Assembly (NCBI RefSeq): GCF_024438035.1
Contig: NZ_JANFQF010000002.1
Span: 186,001 to 250,000 of the forward strand
Reading direction: 5' to 3'
Length of the DNA: 64,000 bases
From: Rhodococcus tibetensis
Lineage (GTDB): Bacteria; Actinomycetota; Actinomycetes; Mycobacteriales; Mycobacteriaceae
Shown here: positions 11,150 to 20,657 of the stretch, piece after piece
How positions within the stretch are numbered: the stretch's first letter is position 1
How the letters are laid out: every line of letters begins with the position of its first letter
Notes under the pieces: model-generated
Seen by the model: only the letters and a program-made list of their open reading frames with translations
Database searches by the model: none
Told to the model about the DNA's origin: nothing
Position numbers and translations under genes: made by a program

Positions 11150-12867
11150 CCGACCTCACCCGTGCGCGGTACGCCGAGCTGTTCGGCCCCACCACCGGCG
11201 ACCGCATCCGGCTCGCTGATACCGACTTGTTGATCGAGATCACCGAGGATCGCAGCGGGGGACCGGGACTCGCCGGCGATGAAGCGGTGTTCGGTGGCGG
11301 AAAAGTGCTGCGGGAGTCCATGGGGCAAGGCCGTGCGACCCGGGCGGAGGGCGCCCCCGACACCGTGATCACCGGCGTCGTGATCGTCGATCACTGGGGA
11401 ATCGTCAAGGCGGACGTGGGTATTCGCGACGGCCGCATCGTGGCGCTCGGCAAGGCCGGCAACCCCGATACGATGTCCGGCGTGCACCCCGACCTGGTGG
11501 TGGGTCCCTCCACCGAGATCATTGCCGGTAACGGCAAGATTCTCACAGCCGGTGGTATCGACTGCCACGTGCACTTCATCGCGCCGCAGATCATGGACGA
11601 GGCACTCGGCGGGGGTATCACCACACTCGTCGGTGGCGGAACGGGGCCGGCCGAGGGGAGTAAGGCCACCACGGTAACCCCGGGTACGTGGCATACCGCC
11701 CGGATGCTCGAGGCGCTCGACGGCTGGCCGATGAACATTGCCCTGCTGGGCAAGGGAAACACCGTCAGATCCGAGTCGATGTGGGAACAGTTGCGCGGCG
11801 GTGTATCGGGTTTCAAGCTGCATGAGGACTGGGGGTCGACGCCTGCCGCGATCGACGCGTGTCTGACGGTGGCCGAGGCCGCCGGAGTGCAGGTGGCCCT
11901 GCACTCGGACACGCTCAACGAAGCGGGTTTCGTGGAGGACACCGTCGCAGCCATCGCCGGACGCGCGATCCACGCCTACCACACCGAGGGCGCGGGCGGC
12001 GGGCACGCGCCGGACATCATCACGGTGGCCGCGCACCCGAACGTCCTGCCGAGTTCCACCAATCCGACTCGGCCACATACCGTCAACACTCTCGACGAGC
12101 ACCTCGACATGCTGATGGTGTGTCATCACCTGAGCCCCAAGATCCCCGAAGACCTCGCGTTTGCGGAGAGCCGGATCCGGCCGTCGACCATCGCAGCGGA
12201 GGATCTGCTCCACGATCTGGGAGCGATCTCGATGATCGGCAGTGACTCGCAGGCGATGGGGCGCATCGGGGAGGTGGTGATGCGTACGTGGCAGACGGCC
12301 CACGTGATGAAGCGGCGCCGGGGCTTTCTCTCCGGTGACAACGGGGCGGACAACCACCGGGTCCAGCGCTACGTCGCGAAGTACACGATCTGTCCGGCGG
12401 TCGCGCACGGTCTGGAAGCGGAGATCGGCTCGGTGGAGGTGGGCAAACTGGCCGACCTGGTGCTGTGGGATCCCGCATTCTTCGGAGTACGACCGCACGC
12501 GGTGATCAAGGGCGGCATGATCGCCTGGGCGGCGATGGGTGATGCCAACGCATCCATCCCGACGCCGCAACCGGTGCTTCCGAGGCCCATGTTCGGGGCG
12601 GCGCCGAAGGCCGCGGCGGCGACCTCGGTGCACTTTGTCGCCCCCCACGCCCTCGAGGACGGTCTGGAAGATCGGCTCGCACTCGATCGCCGGCTGGTTC
12701 CGGTTGCGAACGTGCGCACCAGAGGTAAGGCGGACATGCCGCGTAACGATGCACAACCCCGCATCGAGGTCGATCCGGATACGTTCACCGTCCGGATCGA
12801 CGGTGAAGTGTGGGAGGAACGGCCGGCAACGGAATTGCCGATGGCACAACGATATTTCCTGTTCTGA
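11146..12867 (+). CDS. ureC: Urease subunit alpha (catalytic)
   Basis: This is the 573-residue amidohydrolase-fold catalytic subunit. The dinuclear nickel ligands are visible: HVH at 141-143 ([10 protein letters not shown]), the carbamylated Lys at 224 ([10 protein letters not shown]), ALHSDTLNE, the flap [12 protein letters not shown] and [22 protein letters not shown] is the mobile flap that covers the active site; its two adjacent His residues follow a conserved Cys. Length and motifs are complete, so the enzyme should be functional. ureF starts inside its stop codon. Confidence 0.98.
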   Translation: MTDLTRARYAELFGPTTGDRIRLADTDLLIEITEDRSGGPGLAGDEAVFGGGKVLRESMGQGRATRAEGAPDTVITGVVIVDHWGIVKADVGIRDGRIVALGKAGNPDTMSGVHPDLVVGPSTEIIAGNGKILTAGGIDCHVHFIAPQIMDEALGGGITTLVGGGTGPAEGSKATTVTPGTWHTARMLEALDGWPMNIALLGKGNTVRSESMWEQLRGGVSGFKLHEDWGSTPAAIDACLTVAEAAGVQVALHSDTLNEAGFVEDTVAAIAGRAIHAYHTEGAGGGHAPDIITVAAHPNVLPSSTNPTRPHTVNTLDEHLDMLMVCHHLSPKIPEDLAFAESRIRPSTIAAEDLLHDLGAISMIGSDSQAMGRIGEVVMRTWQTAHVMKRRRGFLSGDNGADNHRVQRYVAKYTICPAVAHGLEAEIGSVEVGKLADLVLWDPAFFGVRPHAVIKGGMIAWAAMGDANASIPTPQPVLPRPMFGAAPKAAAATSVHFVAPHALEDGLEDRLALDRRLVPVANVRTRGKADMPRNDAQPRIEVDPDTFTVRIDGEVWEERPATELPMAQRYFLF

Positions 12868-13499
12868 TGCGTCTCGCTCATTTGTTCACGCTGGCCGACT
12901 CGAGGCTGCCGACCGGCGGTCACGTGCACTCCGGCGGCATCGAGGAAGCGGTCACCAGTGGTCTCGTCCGCGATATTCCGACGATGGAGGCGTTCCTCCG
13001 AAGGCGAATCCGGGCCTCCGGGTTGGTCGCGGGGTCCATCGCCGCGGCGGTATGCGACGGCCGGCTCCCCGCCGAGCACGGCGACCTCGAGATGGATGCA
13101 CGGATCCCGTCGCCGGCGGCGCGTGCCTCGTCCCGGGCACAGGGCAGGGGTCTGCTGAGGTTGTCCCGCACCACCTGGCCCGAACATGACTGGTCGCCGC
13201 TCGGAACGCGTCCACACCTCCCGGTGGTGACCGGGGTGGTCGGGCGTCTCACCGGTGTCTCGGCCCGCGAAGCCGCGCTGGTCGTCGTCTACACCACCAT
13301 GACCGGTTCCGCGATTGCCGCGCAGCGGCTGCTCGCGCTCGATCCCGCGCAGGTCGCCGCCTGCACCTTCACATTGGCGGACCTGTGTGACGACGTCGCC
13401 GATCAGTGCGTGACCGGGTTGGCGAGCGTGTCCGATCCGCTCCTCGACGTCGTTGCCCAGCGCCACGTCGAACGAGACCGACCCCTGTTCGTGTCGTGA
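12867..13499 (+). CDS. ureF: Urease accessory protein UreF
   Basis: This 210-residue chaperone joins UreD and UreG in the complex that inserts nickel and CO2 into apo-urease. It shows LFTLADSRLPTGGHVHSGG at the N-terminus, the diagnostic region of the family, followed by an all-helical body. The ATG at 12867 overlaps the ureC stop by one base. The sequence is Ala-rich and somewhat divergent, like other actinobacterial UreF proteins. Confidence 0.94.
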   Translation: MRLAHLFTLADSRLPTGGHVHSGGIEEAVTSGLVRDIPTMEAFLRRRIRASGLVAGSIAAAVCDGRLPAEHGDLEMDARIPSPAARASSRAQGRGLLRLSRTTWPEHDWSPLGTRPHLPVVTGVVGRLTGVSAREAALVVVYTTMTGSAIAAQRLLALDPAQVAACTFTLADLCDDVADQCVTGLASVSDPLLDVVAQRHVERDRPLFVS

Positions 13500-13538
13500 C
13501 GAACAGCACCGATGTACCCCGAAGTGAGGAGAGCAACT

Positions 13539-14228
13539 ATGCCACCGCATGTCATCGACGGTGAACCGCACGAGCATCTGCACGATCGGCCGAAGCGGAC
13601 ACGAGTAGCGGGTGAGCCGGTCCGGATCGGCATCGGCGGCCCGGTGGGCTCCGGAAAAACGGCCCTCGTGGCCGCGCTGTGCAGGCAACTGCGCGACGAG
13701 CTGTCCCTCGCAGTGCTGACCAACGACATCTACACCACCGAGGACGCGGATTTTCTGCGCCGCCACGCCGTACTCCCGGACGAGCGGATTGCCGCCGTGC
13801 AAACCGGTGGCTGCCCGCACACGGCCATCCGCGACGACATCACCGCCAACCTCGACGCCATCGACGACCTGATCGACGCCAACCCGCCGCTCGACCTGAT
13901 CCTCGTCGAGTCGGGCGGCGACAACTTGACGGCCACCTTCTCGTCCGGCCTCATCGACGTGCAGATCTTCGTCGTCGATGTCGCCGGCGGAGACAAGGTT
14001 CCCCGCAAGGGCGGTCCTGGAGTGACGTTCTCGGACCTGTTGGTGATTAACAAGACCGATCTCGCGCCGATGGTCGGCGCGGATCTGTCGGTCATGCGGC
14101 GGGACGCCGAGCGGGTTCGTGAGAGCAGGCCCACCGTGCTGATCTCGTTGACCGAGGACCCGTCGTCCGGGCCGGCCCTGCAGTGGGTGCGCGAGCAGGT
14201 ACGCACGCTCGCCGACGTGCGCGGGTAG
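13539..14228 (+). CDS. ureG: Urease accessory GTPase UreG
   Basis: This SIMIBI-class GTPase of 229 residues delivers nickel to urease. It shows the P-loop [25 protein letters not shown], the metal-binding CPH in [25 protein letters not shown] and NKTD for guanine specificity. The N-terminus is His-rich ([15 protein letters not shown]), which may store nickel given the absence of ureE. ATG 13539 is chosen over an in-frame ATG at 13512 because it has a GAGGAG ribosome-binding site. ureD starts inside its stop codon. Confidence 0.97.
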   Translation: MPPHVIDGEPHEHLHDRPKRTRVAGEPVRIGIGGPVGSGKTALVAALCRQLRDELSLAVLTNDIYTTEDADFLRRHAVLPDERIAAVQTGGCPHTAIRDDITANLDAIDDLIDANPPLDLILVESGGDNLTATFSSGLIDVQIFVVDVAGGDKVPRKGGPGVTFSDLLVINKTDLAPMVGADLSVMRRDAERVRESRPTVLISLTEDPSSGPALQWVREQVRTLADVRG

Positions 14229-14881
14229 TGCGTACCGAACTGACCATCGTCGCGATCCCGGGCCGGACCCCCCGAATTTCGGCTGTAGGAGGGCTCGCTG
14301 CCCGAATCACTGCGCGCGACACGGTGCACGTGATCGGCACGGCCGCCACCCCGCTCGGCGGCGACCACTGGGACATCACAGTCCGGGTGCGGTCGGGGGC
14401 TCGGCTCTCGCTCCGGAGCGTCGCCGCGTCCCTGGCGCTGCCTGGCAGAGGATGCACAGTGTCGACGGCACACTGGTCGATCGACGTGGAAGACGACGCC
14501 GCCCTCGACTGCGCCTTGGAGCCGACCGTGGTCGCCGGCGGCGCCGAGCATCGGGTGGAGTCCACCGTACTGCTCGCGCCGACGTCGACGCTGGTGTTGC
14601 GCGAGCGGGTACAGATCGGCCGCACCGGGGAACGTGCCGGAACCTGGATCGGAACGACCGACGCCGATCTCGGGGACGGTCCCCTGCTCCGGCACCGGCT
14701 CGAGCTGGGAGCAGGCACCGTCTCCCACGACGTTCTCGATGCCCCCGCGGCACTGACCAGCGAACTGCGCTATCCCGACGATCGTCCCGCGCAGGTGTCG
14801 GGCGACGTGCGTACGGCACGAACACGTCTTCCGCTCGCACGAGGTGGCAGCCTCACGACCCAGCTCGGCCCGCGGTTGTGA
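14228..14881 (+). CDS. ureD: Urease accessory protein UreD
   Basis: This 217-residue scaffold protein (UreD/UreH) binds apo-urease and recruits UreF and UreG. It begins at GTG 14228, overlapping the ureG stop by one base. The body is beta-rich (LSLRSVAASLALPGRGCTVS; VESTVLLAPTSTLVLRERVQ) and ends with a short basic segment. It is shorter than enterobacterial UreD (about 270), as is usual in actinobacteria. It closes the operon; no ureE or nickel permease gene follows. Confidence 0.9.
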   Translation: MRTELTIVAIPGRTPRISAVGGLAARITARDTVHVIGTAATPLGGDHWDITVRVRSGARLSLRSVAASLALPGRGCTVSTAHWSIDVEDDAALDCALEPTVVAGGAEHRVESTVLLAPTSTLVLRERVQIGRTGERAGTWIGTTDADLGDGPLLRHRLELGAGTVSHDVLDAPAALTSELRYPDDRPAQVSGDVRTARTRLPLARGGSLTTQLGPRL

Positions 14882-14947
14882 GCTGAGCAGCAACGTGGCT
14901 GCGACGCATTTTCGCCCCCGTACCGCGAGCGCCTAAGCTCTATCCTT

Positions 14948-15883
14948 GTGCTTTCCGTCGTTCCTCGCCCCGTCGTCGTCCGGGCCCCGTCCAAGGTCAA
15001 TCTCCACCTGGCCGTCGGGGACCTGCGCGTCGACGGCTACCACGAGTTGAACACGGTCTTCCAGGCGCTCTCGCTCAGCGACACCGTGTCGGTAGCACCT
15101 TCCGATGCGCTGGCGGTGAAAGTGCGCGGGGAGGATGCCCGCGTGGTCCCCACCGACAACCGCAATCTCGTCTGGAAAGCTGCCGAGATGCTCGCGATCG
15201 AGGCAGATCGGCGTCCCGACGTCGAGATTTCCATCGACAAGGGCGTCCCCGTCGCCGGTGGCATGGCAGGCGGCAGCGCCGACGCCGCAGCCACGCTGGT
15301 GGCCCTCAACGCGCTGTGGCATCTCGACCTGTCCCGGGAGGACCTCGATTCGTTCGCAGCCAAGCTGGGCAGTGACGTGCCGTTCGCTCTGCACGGAGGT
15401 ACCGCCTTCGGGACCGGGCGTGGAGAGCGTCTCCTGCCGGTTCTCTCGCGCAGCACGTTCCACTGGGTGCTCGCGCTCGCGAAGGGTGGATTGAGCACAC
15501 CCACGGTGTTCCGGGAACTCGACAGACTGCGCGCCGACGGCACACCACCGCGACTCGGCGGCGCGGACGAACTCATGCATGCGCTCACGACGGGCGACGC
15601 CGCGACGCTCGCCCCGTTGCTGGGCAACGATCTGCAGGCCGCTGCACTGTCCCTCGAGCCACGACTGCGGCGGACGTTGCGCGCCGGAGTTGCTGCGGGC
15701 GCGCTCGCCGGCATCGTTTCCGGGTCGGGGCCGACCTGTGCCTTTTTGTGCGCTGACGAGGATGCCGCGGTCCGTGTCAGCGCAGAACTCGCAGGTGCGG
15801 GAGTGTGTCGCACCGTGCGGGTCGCGAGCGGACCGGTGCCGGGCGCCCGAATAATCAATGACGCGGCGGAGGGATCGCACTGA
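14948..15883 (+). CDS. ispE: 4-diphosphocytidyl-2-C-methyl-D-erythritol kinase
   Basis: IspE phosphorylates CDP-methylerythritol at the 2-hydroxyl in the MEP pathway to isoprenoids. The 311-residue GHMP kinase shows [20 protein letters not shown], the ATP motif [20 protein letters not shown] and the C-terminal [14 protein letters not shown]. The start is GTG 14948. Its stop codon overlaps the ATG of the ABC-F gene. In M. tuberculosis ispE lies next to ksgA; here it is 9 kb away. Confidence 0.96.
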   Translation: MLSVVPRPVVVRAPSKVNLHLAVGDLRVDGYHELNTVFQALSLSDTVSVAPSDALAVKVRGEDARVVPTDNRNLVWKAAEMLAIEADRRPDVEISIDKGVPVAGGMAGGSADAAATLVALNALWHLDLSREDLDSFAAKLGSDVPFALHGGTAFGTGRGERLLPVLSRSTFHWVLALAKGGLSTPTVFRELDRLRADGTPPRLGGADELMHALTTGDAATLAPLLGNDLQAAALSLEPRLRRTLRAGVAAGALAGIVSGSGPTCAFLCADEDAAVRVSAELAGAGVCRTVRVASGPVPGARIINDAAEGSH

Positions 15884-17667
15884 TGGCGAATCTGATCAAT
15901 CTCGAACAGGTATCGAAGTCGTTCGGCATCAAGCCGTTGCTGGACTCGGTGTCGCTCGGCGTACAGGAAGGCGAGCGCATCGGCGTCGTCGGCCTCAACG
16001 GTGGCGGGAAGACCACGATGCTCGAGGTGCTCGCCGGTGTGGAGGCGCCCGACTCCGGACGCGTCAGCCGGGTCGGTGGCCTGCGGATGGCGGTGGTGAC
16101 GCAGCGCGGTGTCCTTCCGCCCGGCTCCAGTGTCGGCGACGTGGTGCTGGGGCCACTCGGCGTCGCCGCTCACGAATGGGCCGGTGACGCCCGTATCCGC
16201 TCGGTCCTCGCGGGTATCGGAATCGACAATCTCGGCTTGGAAGTCACTGTCGACGGACTGTCCGGTGGTGAGCGACGGCGTGTCGCGCTGGCGGCGGCGC
16301 TGGTGCAGGACCTCGACCTCCTGGTGCTGGACGAGCCCACGAACCACCTCGACGTCGAGGGGGTGCAGTGGCTGGCCGAGCATCTGGTGTCCCGCCGCAG
16401 CGCGCTGGTGGTCGTCACGCACGATCGCTGGTTCCTCGACACCGTGGCCAACCGCACGTGGGAAGTGGTGGGCGGCAAGGTCGAAAGCTACGAGGGTGGC
16501 TACAACGACTGGGTTTTCGCGCGGGCGGAGCGGTCCAGGCAGGCGGACGCGTCCGAGGAGCGGCGGCGTAACCTGGCCCGCAAGGAGTTGGCCTGGCTGC
16601 GACGCGGCGCCCCCGCCCGCACGTCCAAGCCCAAGTACCGGATCGAGGCTGCGGAGGCGTTGATCGCCGATGTGCCGCCGCCCCGCGACAACGTGGCGCT
16701 GGCCACGTTCGCGCAGCGCCGGCTCGGCAAGGTAGTCATCGAACTCGAGGATGCGCGCCTGGAGACGCCGGACGGCCGGGTGCTCGTCGACGACCTCACG
16801 TGGCGGTTGGCGCCGGGGGAGCGTGTCGGTCTGGTCGGGGTCAACGGTTCCGGAAAGACAACGTTGCTGCGCACGCTCGCCGGGGAGATCGAACCGGCGT
16901 CCGGCAAGCGCATCCAGGGGCAGACCGTCCACATCGGATGGTTGCGCCAGGAACTCGACGACCTGCCGATCGGCATGCGGGTCCTCGAGGCTGTCAAAGA
17001 CGTCGCAGAGCGAATAACTTTGGGCGACAAGGAAGTATCGGCAGGACAGCTCGCCGAGCGGCTGGGCTTCACTCCCGCTCGTCAGCGGACACCGGTCGGT
17101 GACCTGTCGGGTGGTGAGCGGCGCCGCCTCCAACTCACGCGGGTGCTGATGGCCGAGCCCAACGTCCTGCTACTCGACGAGCCGACCAATGACCTCGACA
17201 TCGACACTTTGCAGCAGCTCGAGGACATCCTCGACGGCTGGGCGGGCACGATGGTGGTCATCAGCCACGACCGCTACCTGATCGAACGCATCTGTGACAC
17301 CACGTGGGCACTGTTCGGCGATGGAAAGCTGACCAACCTTCCCGGCGGCATCGAGGACTACCTGCGCCGCCGTGCGGCGATGGGTGATGTCGGTGCACCG
17401 TCGGTCGCGTCGACCGCGACGGGTGCATCGGCGCCCAAGCAGGCACGCGATGGTGCAGCAGAACGGGTTGCGCGGAAAGAACTTTCTCGTCTCGAGCGTG
17501 CGGTCGCGAAGCTGGACGAACGCGAGCGGAAGCTGCACGAGAAGCTGGCCGCAGCGGCGACGGATCCGGATGAGCTGCAGAAGCTCGACGCCGAACTCAA
17601 GCAGGTGGTGGCCGAGAAGGAAGCGGCCGAGGAGCAATGGATGGAGCTGGCCGCCGATCTGGACTAG
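15883..17667 (+). CDS. ABC-F family ATPase
   Basis: This soluble 594-residue protein has two ABC domains and no membrane part. Domain 1 has GLNGGGKTTMLEVLAG, LSGGERRRVALAAAL and LVLDEPTNHLDVEG. Domain 2 has GVNGSGKTTLLRTLAG, LSGGERRRLQLTRVL and LLLDEPTNDLDIDT. A charged linker joins them, and a C-terminal coiled coil (about 530-594, KELSRLERAVAKLDERERKL) resembles Uup. ABC-F proteins act on ribosomes to rescue or regulate translation, and some confer antibiotic resistance. The Uup-type C-terminal domain suggests a housekeeping member. It is coupled to ispE. Confidence 0.92.
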   Translation: MANLINLEQVSKSFGIKPLLDSVSLGVQEGERIGVVGLNGGGKTTMLEVLAGVEAPDSGRVSRVGGLRMAVVTQRGVLPPGSSVGDVVLGPLGVAAHEWAGDARIRSVLAGIGIDNLGLEVTVDGLSGGERRRVALAAALVQDLDLLVLDEPTNHLDVEGVQWLAEHLVSRRSALVVVTHDRWFLDTVANRTWEVVGGKVESYEGGYNDWVFARAERSRQADASEERRRNLARKELAWLRRGAPARTSKPKYRIEAAEALIADVPPPRDNVALATFAQRRLGKVVIELEDARLETPDGRVLVDDLTWRLAPGERVGLVGVNGSGKTTLLRTLAGEIEPASGKRIQGQTVHIGWLRQELDDLPIGMRVLEAVKDVAERITLGDKEVSAGQLAERLGFTPARQRTPVGDLSGGERRRLQLTRVLMAEPNVLLLDEPTNDLDIDTLQQLEDILDGWAGTMVVISHDRYLIERICDTTWALFGDGKLTNLPGGIEDYLRRRAAMGDVGAPSVASTATGASAPKQARDGAAERVARKELSRLERAVAKLDERERKLHEKLAAAATDPDELQKLDAELKQVVAEKEAAEEQWMELAADLD

Positions 17668-17670
17668 CCG

Positions 17671-17888
17671 TCAGAGCTGAACGGTCAACACACCGTCTCG
17701 GTCGGTGACATGGACCGACTGGCCGACCACCGACCGCGGGGGTGTGTGGGTGAACACCGACAGGGCTGCTGCTTGCTGGGGCCCGGTGTACCCGGCGAGT
17801 TCGGGCGCGTCCGAGTCGAGCTGTACCGGCTCGGTACCGATGTAGCCATGCGGGTGCGGCGTGTTCGCGAGCAGGACGACGTGCTGCT
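17671..17888 (-). pseudogene. 3' remnant of an unidentified protein gene
   Basis: On the minus strand an open frame runs from an in-frame TAG (17889-17891) to TGA (17671-17673). It encodes about 70 residues with natural codon usage, including VVLLANTPHPHGYIGTEPVQ and the end SVVGQSVHVTDRDGVLTVQL. There is no credible start codon inside, and the upstream DNA reads like coding sequence in another frame (GAGPALVHGNGG). This looks like the decayed end of a larger gene. I cannot name the family with confidence; the upstream G-N-G-G stretch is faintly thiolase-like. Confidence 0.4.
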
Positions 17889-18083
17889 ACGTCGGTTATC
17901 CGCCGTTGCCGTGGACGAGGGCCGGGCCGGCGCCTTCGCTTAACTGTTGGTGCAGGGTCACATTCACCCTGTCGAAAACCCGCGAACGAGTGTGGCCAAA
18001 ATGGCTCCGGTTCCGCCCACGGTCGTTAAGTTACCGGTGATTAACATCGCCATTCTTGTCGGTTTCTACAACTGGAGCCCTAC

Positions 18084-18758
18084 ATGCCTCGTGTTCTCCT
18101 CTCGCGTCTACTCGCCGCCGTCGGCCTTGCCGCGGCGGCGTTGCTGCTCGTGCCCTCGGCGCCCGCCAACGCGGCCGGGCACGATCCCATCCTGTTCGTC
18201 CATGGATGGCAGGGCAGCTCGTCGCAGTGGAACACCATGATCGCCAGATTGAAGGCAGACGGATGGGCCGATGCCGAGCTCTACAACTGGTCGTACAACT
18301 CCGGTCAGTCCAATGTCACCACCGCCGCACAGGTGGAGGCGAAGATCGACGACATTCTCCGCATCACCGGTGCCGCCAAGGTGGATGTCGTCACGCACTC
18401 GATGGGCGGACTGTCCACCCGCTACTACGCCAAGAACCTCGGCGGCGCCGCCAGGATCGATGACTGGGTCTCCCTGGCAGGTCCCAATCACGGCACCGAC
18501 ACCGCGAACAGTTGCTTCACCGCCTCCTGCACTGAAATGCGGATCGGCTCGGCCTATCTGACGGGTCTCAATTCCGGAGACGAGACGCCGGGCACCCCGG
18601 CCTACGGAACCTGGTGGTCACCCTGCGACACGGTGATCAATCCCGACGCGAGCGTGTCACTGGCCGGTGCTGCCAACAAGCAGACAGGGTGCCTTACACA
18701 CAACGGAATACTCGAGGATGTCACCGTCTACGGTCAGGTCCGCGACTTCGTCCGGTAG
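18084..18758 (+). CDS. Secreted lipase/esterase, alpha/beta hydrolase fold
   Basis: This 224-residue exported enzyme has a signal peptide (LLAAVGLAAAALLLVPSAPA) with probable cleavage after ANA. The oxyanion motif HGWQGSS and the nucleophile elbow THSMGG are present. The candidate acid is in PCDTVINPDAS and the candidate His in GCLTHNGIL. Size and motifs match the short class-2 lipases (LipA/EstA type) that lack a lid and cleave acyl esters outside the cell. A cysteine pair (NSCFTASC) could form a disulphide. It is monocistronic and followed by a hairpin at 18769-18807. Confidence 0.9.
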   Translation: MPRVLLSRLLAAVGLAAAALLLVPSAPANAAGHDPILFVHGWQGSSSQWNTMIARLKADGWADAELYNWSYNSGQSNVTTAAQVEAKIDDILRITGAAKVDVVTHSMGGLSTRYYAKNLGGAARIDDWVSLAGPNHGTDTANSCFTASCTEMRIGSAYLTGLNSGDETPGTPAYGTWWSPCDTVINPDASVSLAGAANKQTGCLTHNGILEDVTVYGQVRDFVR

Positions 18759-18768
18759 CCCGGGACAG

Positions 18769-18807
18769 GTACGGACCGGAATCGCGCACCTCGGTTTCGG
18801 TCCGTAC
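18769..18807 (+). terminator. Inverted repeat after the lipase gene, probable terminator
   Basis: GTACGGACCG (18769-18778) pairs with CGGTCCGTAC (18798-18807) around a 19-base loop, ten bases after the lipase stop. No T tract is present. Confidence 0.6.
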
Positions 18808-18993
18808 GTCCGGGGTTCGTCATCGCTCGTACGGTATGCGCGCCCGGAGTCGATTCGTGACCTTTTCGTGTCCCGAATCACGGCGCAAATATGCATGATC
18901 CGAGCAAAAGGGGGGAATCCAAGGCGAGCCCGCAGATGTTCGGACTAATCTGCAGTCCAGGGCTTGCATGTCGCTGCACAGGAGGCGGGGGTC

Positions 18994-19470
18994 ATGGATC
19001 TCGAAGCAATCAAACAGATCGAGCAGCTCAAGCACCGTTACTCTCGTGCACTCGATACCAAGTCGTGGGTGGAATTCGCCGACACCATGGTTCCAGAAGT
19101 CAAGGCGACGTACAGCGAATATCTCACTTTCGACTCCCGTGACTCGTTCGTGTCCTTCCTGGAGAACACGTTAGGGACTCACGTGATCACCGAGCACCAG
19201 TGCGGTCAGCCCGAGATCACGGTCACCGGTGACACCGCGGTCGGCGTGTGGTTCCTCGCAGACACCACGCTGATTCCCGAGGACGGCATGCTGCTACGGG
19301 GGTCGGCCTACTATCACGACAGTTACATGCGGTGCCCCGACGGTGCATGGCGGATCACGTCTACCGGATACGAGCGGACGTGGGAATCGGTGGCGGCACT
19401 GTCCGACTTCCCGAGTTTCCGGCTGACTTCCAACAAATGGGCGATGTTGCAACCCCCTGCCTCGGCGTGA
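18994..19470 (+). CDS. SnoaL-like (NTF2-fold) protein
   Basis: This 158-residue protein has the start IKQIEQLKHRYSRALDTKSW, followed by alternating strands and the C-terminal pattern GAWRITSTGYERTWE that mark the SnoaL_4/NTF2-like superfamily. Members include polyketide cyclases, dehydratases and steroid isomerases, and many have unknown substrates. ATG 18994 follows AGGAGGCGGG. It is adjacent to a VOC protein and a PNPOx-family protein on the same strand with gaps of about 40 and 27 bases, so they may be co-transcribed. Confidence 0.8.
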   Translation: MDLEAIKQIEQLKHRYSRALDTKSWVEFADTMVPEVKATYSEYLTFDSRDSFVSFLENTLGTHVITEHQCGQPEITVTGDTAVGVWFLADTTLIPEDGMLLRGSAYYHDSYMRCPDGAWRITSTGYERTWESVAALSDFPSFRLTSNKWAMLQPPASA

Positions 19471-19510
19471 CCGGCCACGGGGAGTTTCCACGAGAAAACG
19501 GGAGGTGAGG

Positions 19511-19903
19511 ATGTCGTCCGGAGTGCCCGTCCCCGGTGCGGTGCCGTACCTCACGGTGCGCCGAGGCGCCGAAGCCGTCGAGTGGTATTCGACGGTGTTC
19601 GGTGCCGAGGTGGTCGGTGAACCGATCGTCTTGGACGACGGCAGGATCGGCCACGTGGAATTGCGGCTCCCGACCGGGATGATCTATCTCGCCGAAGAGT
19701 TCCCCGAGATGGGTCTGACTGCGCCGGAAGCCGGTTCGACATCGGTGAGCTTGATGCTGGGCGTCGACGATCCCGACGCCGTCCTGCTGAGTGCACGAGA
19801 TGCCGGAGGAACCGTGGAACGGTGGATCTCCGAGGGACATGGGCATCGCAACGCCACACTCATCGATCCGTTCGGGCACCGCTGGATGCTGGTCGGGCCG
19901 TAG
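19511..19903 (+). CDS. VOC (glyoxalase/bleomycin-resistance fold) protein
   Basis: This 130-residue protein has paired beta-alpha-beta modules: PYLTVRRGAEAVEWYSTVFG, then VELRLPTGMIYLAEEFPEM, SVSLMLGVDDPDAVLLSARD and a C-terminal IDPFGHRWMLVGP. The form is like PhnB/YdeI-type VOC proteins, which may bind a metal and a small substrate, and the activity is unknown. ATG 19511 sits just after GGGAGGTG; a GTG at 19505 is also in frame. Confidence 0.85.
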   Translation: MSSGVPVPGAVPYLTVRRGAEAVEWYSTVFGAEVVGEPIVLDDGRIGHVELRLPTGMIYLAEEFPEMGLTAPEAGSTSVSLMLGVDDPDAVLLSARDAGGTVERWISEGHGHRNATLIDPFGHRWMLVGP

Positions 19904-19930
19904 GACGCATCATCCCGCTAGTGTCGGCAC

Positions 19931-20632
19931 ATGCCGATCGCACCGGACCCTTCGTCGTTCCCGGACACTCGGGCGTGGATACGGGCATTGCCCGCACTCG
20001 GTGTCGTCGACCCGCCGCCCCCCGGCCTCCCAACCGTCGAGGCGTTGCCGGAGGCTCCGCAGACGCTCTTCCTCGCATGGCTCGCGGAGGCTGCGGCGGC
20101 CGGTGTTTCGGAACCGCACGCAGCCGCGTTGTCGACGGTGGACCCGGGCGGTCGCCCCGACGCGCGAATCCTGTTACTCAAGGACGTCACGAAGGAAGGC
20201 TTCTGGTTCTCCGGCGATACGCGCTCACCGAAGGGGTGCCATCTGGCGTCGAATGCCGTTGCTGCGATGACGTTCTACTGGCGGGAACGGGGTCGTCAGA
20301 TCCGGGTGCGCGGAACTGTGGCCGAGGGCGATCCGGATGTGGCGGCCCGCGATTTCCGGGAACGTTCTGTCACCGCTCGCGCCGTCGCGTCGGCGAGCCG
20401 CCAGAGCGAGGTACTCACCGATCCGGTGGAGTACGAGCGTGCGGTCACGGCGGCGTCCGCGAGCATCGAGGCCGACCCCGACTTCGTGTCAGGCACGTGG
20501 CGGGCTTGGTGTGTGGTGCCCGACAGCGTCGAATTCTGGCAGGCCGATCCCGGGCGCCGACACCAGCGCGTGCGCTATCGCAGGGAACCTTCGGGCGAGA
20601 AGAGGTGGACACGCGCGGTCCTGTGGCCGTAG
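19931..20632 (+). CDS. Pyridoxamine 5'-phosphate oxidase family protein (PdxH-like)
   Basis: This 233-residue FMN-binding split-barrel protein has PHAAALSTVDPGGRPDARIL near the N-terminus and FWFSGDTRSPKGCHLASNAV. AVAAMTFYWRERGRQIRVRG follows, then a C-terminal VEFWQADPGRRHQRVRYRRE typical of PNPOx_C. PdxH oxidises PNP or PMP to pyridoxal phosphate. The C-terminal substrate motif is present, but I cannot exclude a related FMN oxidoreductase. Its end is 25 bases from the convergent hypothetical gene. Confidence 0.85.
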   Translation: MPIAPDPSSFPDTRAWIRALPALGVVDPPPPGLPTVEALPEAPQTLFLAWLAEAAAAGVSEPHAAALSTVDPGGRPDARILLLKDVTKEGFWFSGDTRSPKGCHLASNAVAAMTFYWRERGRQIRVRGTVAEGDPDVAARDFRERSVTARAVASASRQSEVLTDPVEYERAVTAASASIEADPDFVSGTWRAWCVVPDSVEFWQADPGRRHQRVRYRREPSGEKRWTRAVLWP

Positions 20633-20657
20633 AGCGCGTCTCCTGGACGCCGGACGA

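Noticed and set aside
10801-12849. Long open frame opposite ureC (over 680 codons)
   Set aside because: It is an antisense shadow of ureBC caused by high GC; composition is His/Arg-rich and shows no domain, while ureC is complete on the other strand.
15037-17133. Long open frame opposite ispE and the ABC-F gene
   Set aside because: Antisense shadow of two intact, motif-bearing genes; no recognisable domain.
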